Shown: positions 62,491 through 64,000 of the stretch, one piece after another
Numbering within the stretch: position 1 is the stretch's first letter
Layout: the number at the start of each line of letters is the position of its first letter
Assembly (NCBI RefSeq): GCF_011742555.1
Contig: NZ_JAAQQR010000005.1
Span: 62,001 to 126,000 of the forward strand
DNA length: 64,000 nucleotides
Origin: Luteibacter jiangsuensis
GTDB lineage: Bacteria; Pseudomonadota; Gammaproteobacteria; Xanthomonadales; Rhodanobacteraceae
Reading direction: 5' to 3'
Notes under the pieces: model-generated
Told to the model about the DNA's origin: nothing
What the model saw: only the letters and a program-made list of their open reading frames with translations
Database searches by the model: none
Made by a program: the position numbers and the translations under genes

Positions 62491-62531
62491 TTGCAACGGG
62501 TGGCCTCACCGTACCGACCCGGCCAATGCCC

Positions 62532-64000
62532 TCAGGCGGCGGCGTCTTCCACCCAGTGGTGCCCGGAACGGCGCAGGAGTTCACGGGCCGAGTCCGGGCC
62601 CCAGGTGCCGGCTTCGTACGCGTCCGGCGCCTCGTGGCTTTCGCGCCAGTTTTCCAGGATGGGCGTGACCCACTGCCATGCGGCCTCCGTCTCGTCCTTG
62701 CGCACGAACAAGGCCGGGCTGCCCTTTACCGCGTCCAGCAGCAGCCCTTCGTACGAATCGCGATAGCGCGCCCGCTCGGGCCCTGCCGGGCGCGAGAGCG
62801 CGTCCACCTCTTCCAGGCCGAAGCCATGACCGGGGTGCTTCACGAACAGGGGCAGCGTCACGCTTTCGTCCGGCTGCACCCGGATTACCAGGCGGCTGCC
62901 GGGCCGTGCTTCACCGAACAGGCCCGGTTCGCCCGCGCGGAACTGCACGACCACTTCGGTGACCTTCTCCGGCATGCGCTTGCCGGACCGTAGATAGAAC
63001 GGCACACCGCGCCAACGCGGATTGTCGATTTCCGCCTTCAGCGCCACGAACGTTTCGGTCCGGCTCGGCGCTTCGCCGGGGAGCTCCTCGCGATAGGCGG
63101 GAACGGGCTTGCCTCCGGCCCTGCCTTGCACGTATTGCCCGCGCGCGACGTTGGCCCGAAGGTTCCGGGGATCCAACGGTTTCAATGCCTTCAGCACACG
63201 CACCTTTTCGTCGCGAAGCGCATCCGCGTCGAGGGACGAAGGCCGTTCCATCGCGACCACCGTCAGCACTTGCAACAAGTGGTTCTGAATCATGTCGCGC
63301 AGCGCGCCCGATCCGTCGTAATAACCGCCCCGGCCTTCGAGGCCGACGGTCTCGGCGGCGGTGATCTGCACGTACTCGATCGACTCGCTGTCCCACATGC
63401 GTTCGAGCATCGGATTGGCGAAGCGCAACGCGATGATGTTCTGCACCGCTTCCTTCCCGAGGTAATGGTCGATGCGGTAGATGCTGCCCTCGGGGAAGTA
63501 CCGTCCCACGCCATCGTTGACCTTGCGCGCGGTTTCCAGGTCCGTGCCGATCGGTTTTTCCAGCACGATGCGCGACGTTTCGCTGCGGAGGCCTTTCTCC
63601 GCCACGTTGCGTGCGATGTCGCCGTAGAGGTCCGGGGCCGTGGCCAGGTAGAACACGCGAACCTTCGTCCGGCCCGCGCCGGAGTCCAGCAACGAAGCCA
63701 GTGCCGGCCAGTTTCCGGAAGCATCGGCACCGTTCAGGCTCACATAGTGAACCATGCCAAGGAACCGGTTCAGTGTCGTGTCGGCGATCTCGTCGGCGCC
63801 GATGTATTCGCGCAGGGCGGCGCGCACGCGCTCGCGATAGCTCTCGTCGTCCAGCGGCGACCGCGCCGTGCCGACGATGCGCGAATCGCCGGGCACCTGT
63901 CCTTCCGCGAAGCGGCGGTACAGCGCGGGCAGAAGCTTGCGCATGGTGAGGTCGCCGGTGGCGCCGAAGATCACGTAGTCGAACGATTCGACCGGTTCGA
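62532..64000 (-). CDS. zwf: Glucose-6-phosphate 1-dehydrogenase (5' end outside the window)
   Basis: At least 489 residues are encoded here and the frame stays open past the right edge, so the start codon is missing. The visible protein begins in the Rossmann domain ([20 protein letters not shown]). The substrate motif RIDHYLGKE is intact and contains the catalytic His, and the C-terminal domain ends WVEDAAA. It oxidises glucose-6-phosphate to the lactone with NADP+, opening the oxidative pentose phosphate and Entner-Doudoroff routes. Pgl or edd genes would be expected beyond the window. Confidence 0.97.
   Translation of the reverse strand, partial: EPVESFDYVIFGATGDLTMRKLLPALYRRFAEGQVPGDSRIVGTARSPLDDESYRERVRAALREYIGADEIADTTLNRFLGMVHYVSLNGADASGNWPALASLLDSGAGRTKVRVFYLATAPDLYGDIARNVAEKGLRSETSRIVLEKPIGTDLETARKVNDGVGRYFPEGSIYRIDHYLGKEAVQNIIALRFANPMLERMWDSESIEYVQITAAETVGLEGRGGYYDGSGALRDMIQNHLLQVLTVVAMERPSSLDADALRDEKVRVLKALKPLDPRNLRANVARGQYVQGRAGGKPVPAYREELPGEAPSRTETFVALKAEIDNPRWRGVPFYLRSGKRMPEKVTEVVVQFRAGEPGLFGEARPGSRLVIRVQPDESVTLPLFVKHPGHGFGLEEVDALSRPAGPERARYRDSYEGLLLDAVKGSPALFVRKDETEAAWQWVTPILENWRESHEAPDAYEAGTWGPDSARELLRRSGHHWVEDAAA

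Noticed and set aside
1-64000. tRNA, rRNA, CRISPR, prophage or insertion sequence
   Set aside because: No cloverleaf, repeat-spacer array, integrase, transposase or phage structural gene was recognised on either strand.

Overview
The window is GC-rich, tightly packed bacterial chromosome. Its content points to a gammaproteobacterium of the Xanthomonadales, most likely a Rhodanobacteraceae such as Luteibacter or Dyella: paired LytS/LytR systems, TonB receptor, GlgX/GlgP, tandem SDR and LysR genes, and a REP-type repeat with GTGGGAGC. This assignment is an inference from gene content. I see no rRNA, tRNA, CRISPR array, prophage or insertion sequence. No stretch of more than 300 bases lacks a gene; the longest gap, about 270 bases (4016-4285), is A+T-richer and shows only likely promoter sequence.

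Layout. 1-4015 (minus): end of a chemotaxis operon with a soluble PAS-PAS receptor, CheR, CheD and a tandem CheW protein cut by the window edge. 4286-5890: a GT-C type membrane glycosyltransferase. 6025-18293: a probable low-oxygen/energy-stress island with glgP and an MgtA-type ATPase, glgX, a zinc alcohol dehydrogenase, a universal stress protein, a second cation P-type ATPase and a CBS protein. Two dyads of the FNR/Anr type sit exactly in its two divergent promoters. 18313-33110: accessory metabolism, with an ATP-grasp enzyme, short-chain dehydrogenases, a penicillin-binding-type serine hydrolase under a BlaI/CopY-like operator, a FabY-like ketosynthase, LysR and AraC regulators, a secreted GH18-like protein and a GNAT gene remnant. 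33179-43151: a hybrid PAS histidine kinase, hydrolases, a flavin hydroxylase with an operator-like dyad, a PoxB-like enzyme and a TonB receptor with a perfect Fur-type box.

43186-49721 (minus) is a five-gene tripartite ABC-2 export operon. 49845-54211 carries an epoxide-hydrolase-fold protein, a methyltransferase, a LytS/LytR pair and a small secreted protein. 54234-57225 (minus) is the most interesting part: a DHA2 transporter, a 57-codon precursor peptide with a microviridin-like leader motif and an acidic Thr/Asp/Glu C-terminus, a strong hairpin, and a graspetide-type ATP-grasp ligase. Together they look like an unreported omega-ester peptide (RiPP) cluster. 57375-64000 holds gph, a serine hydrolase, a second LytS/LytR pair, msrA/msrB and the end of zwf (5' end outside the window).
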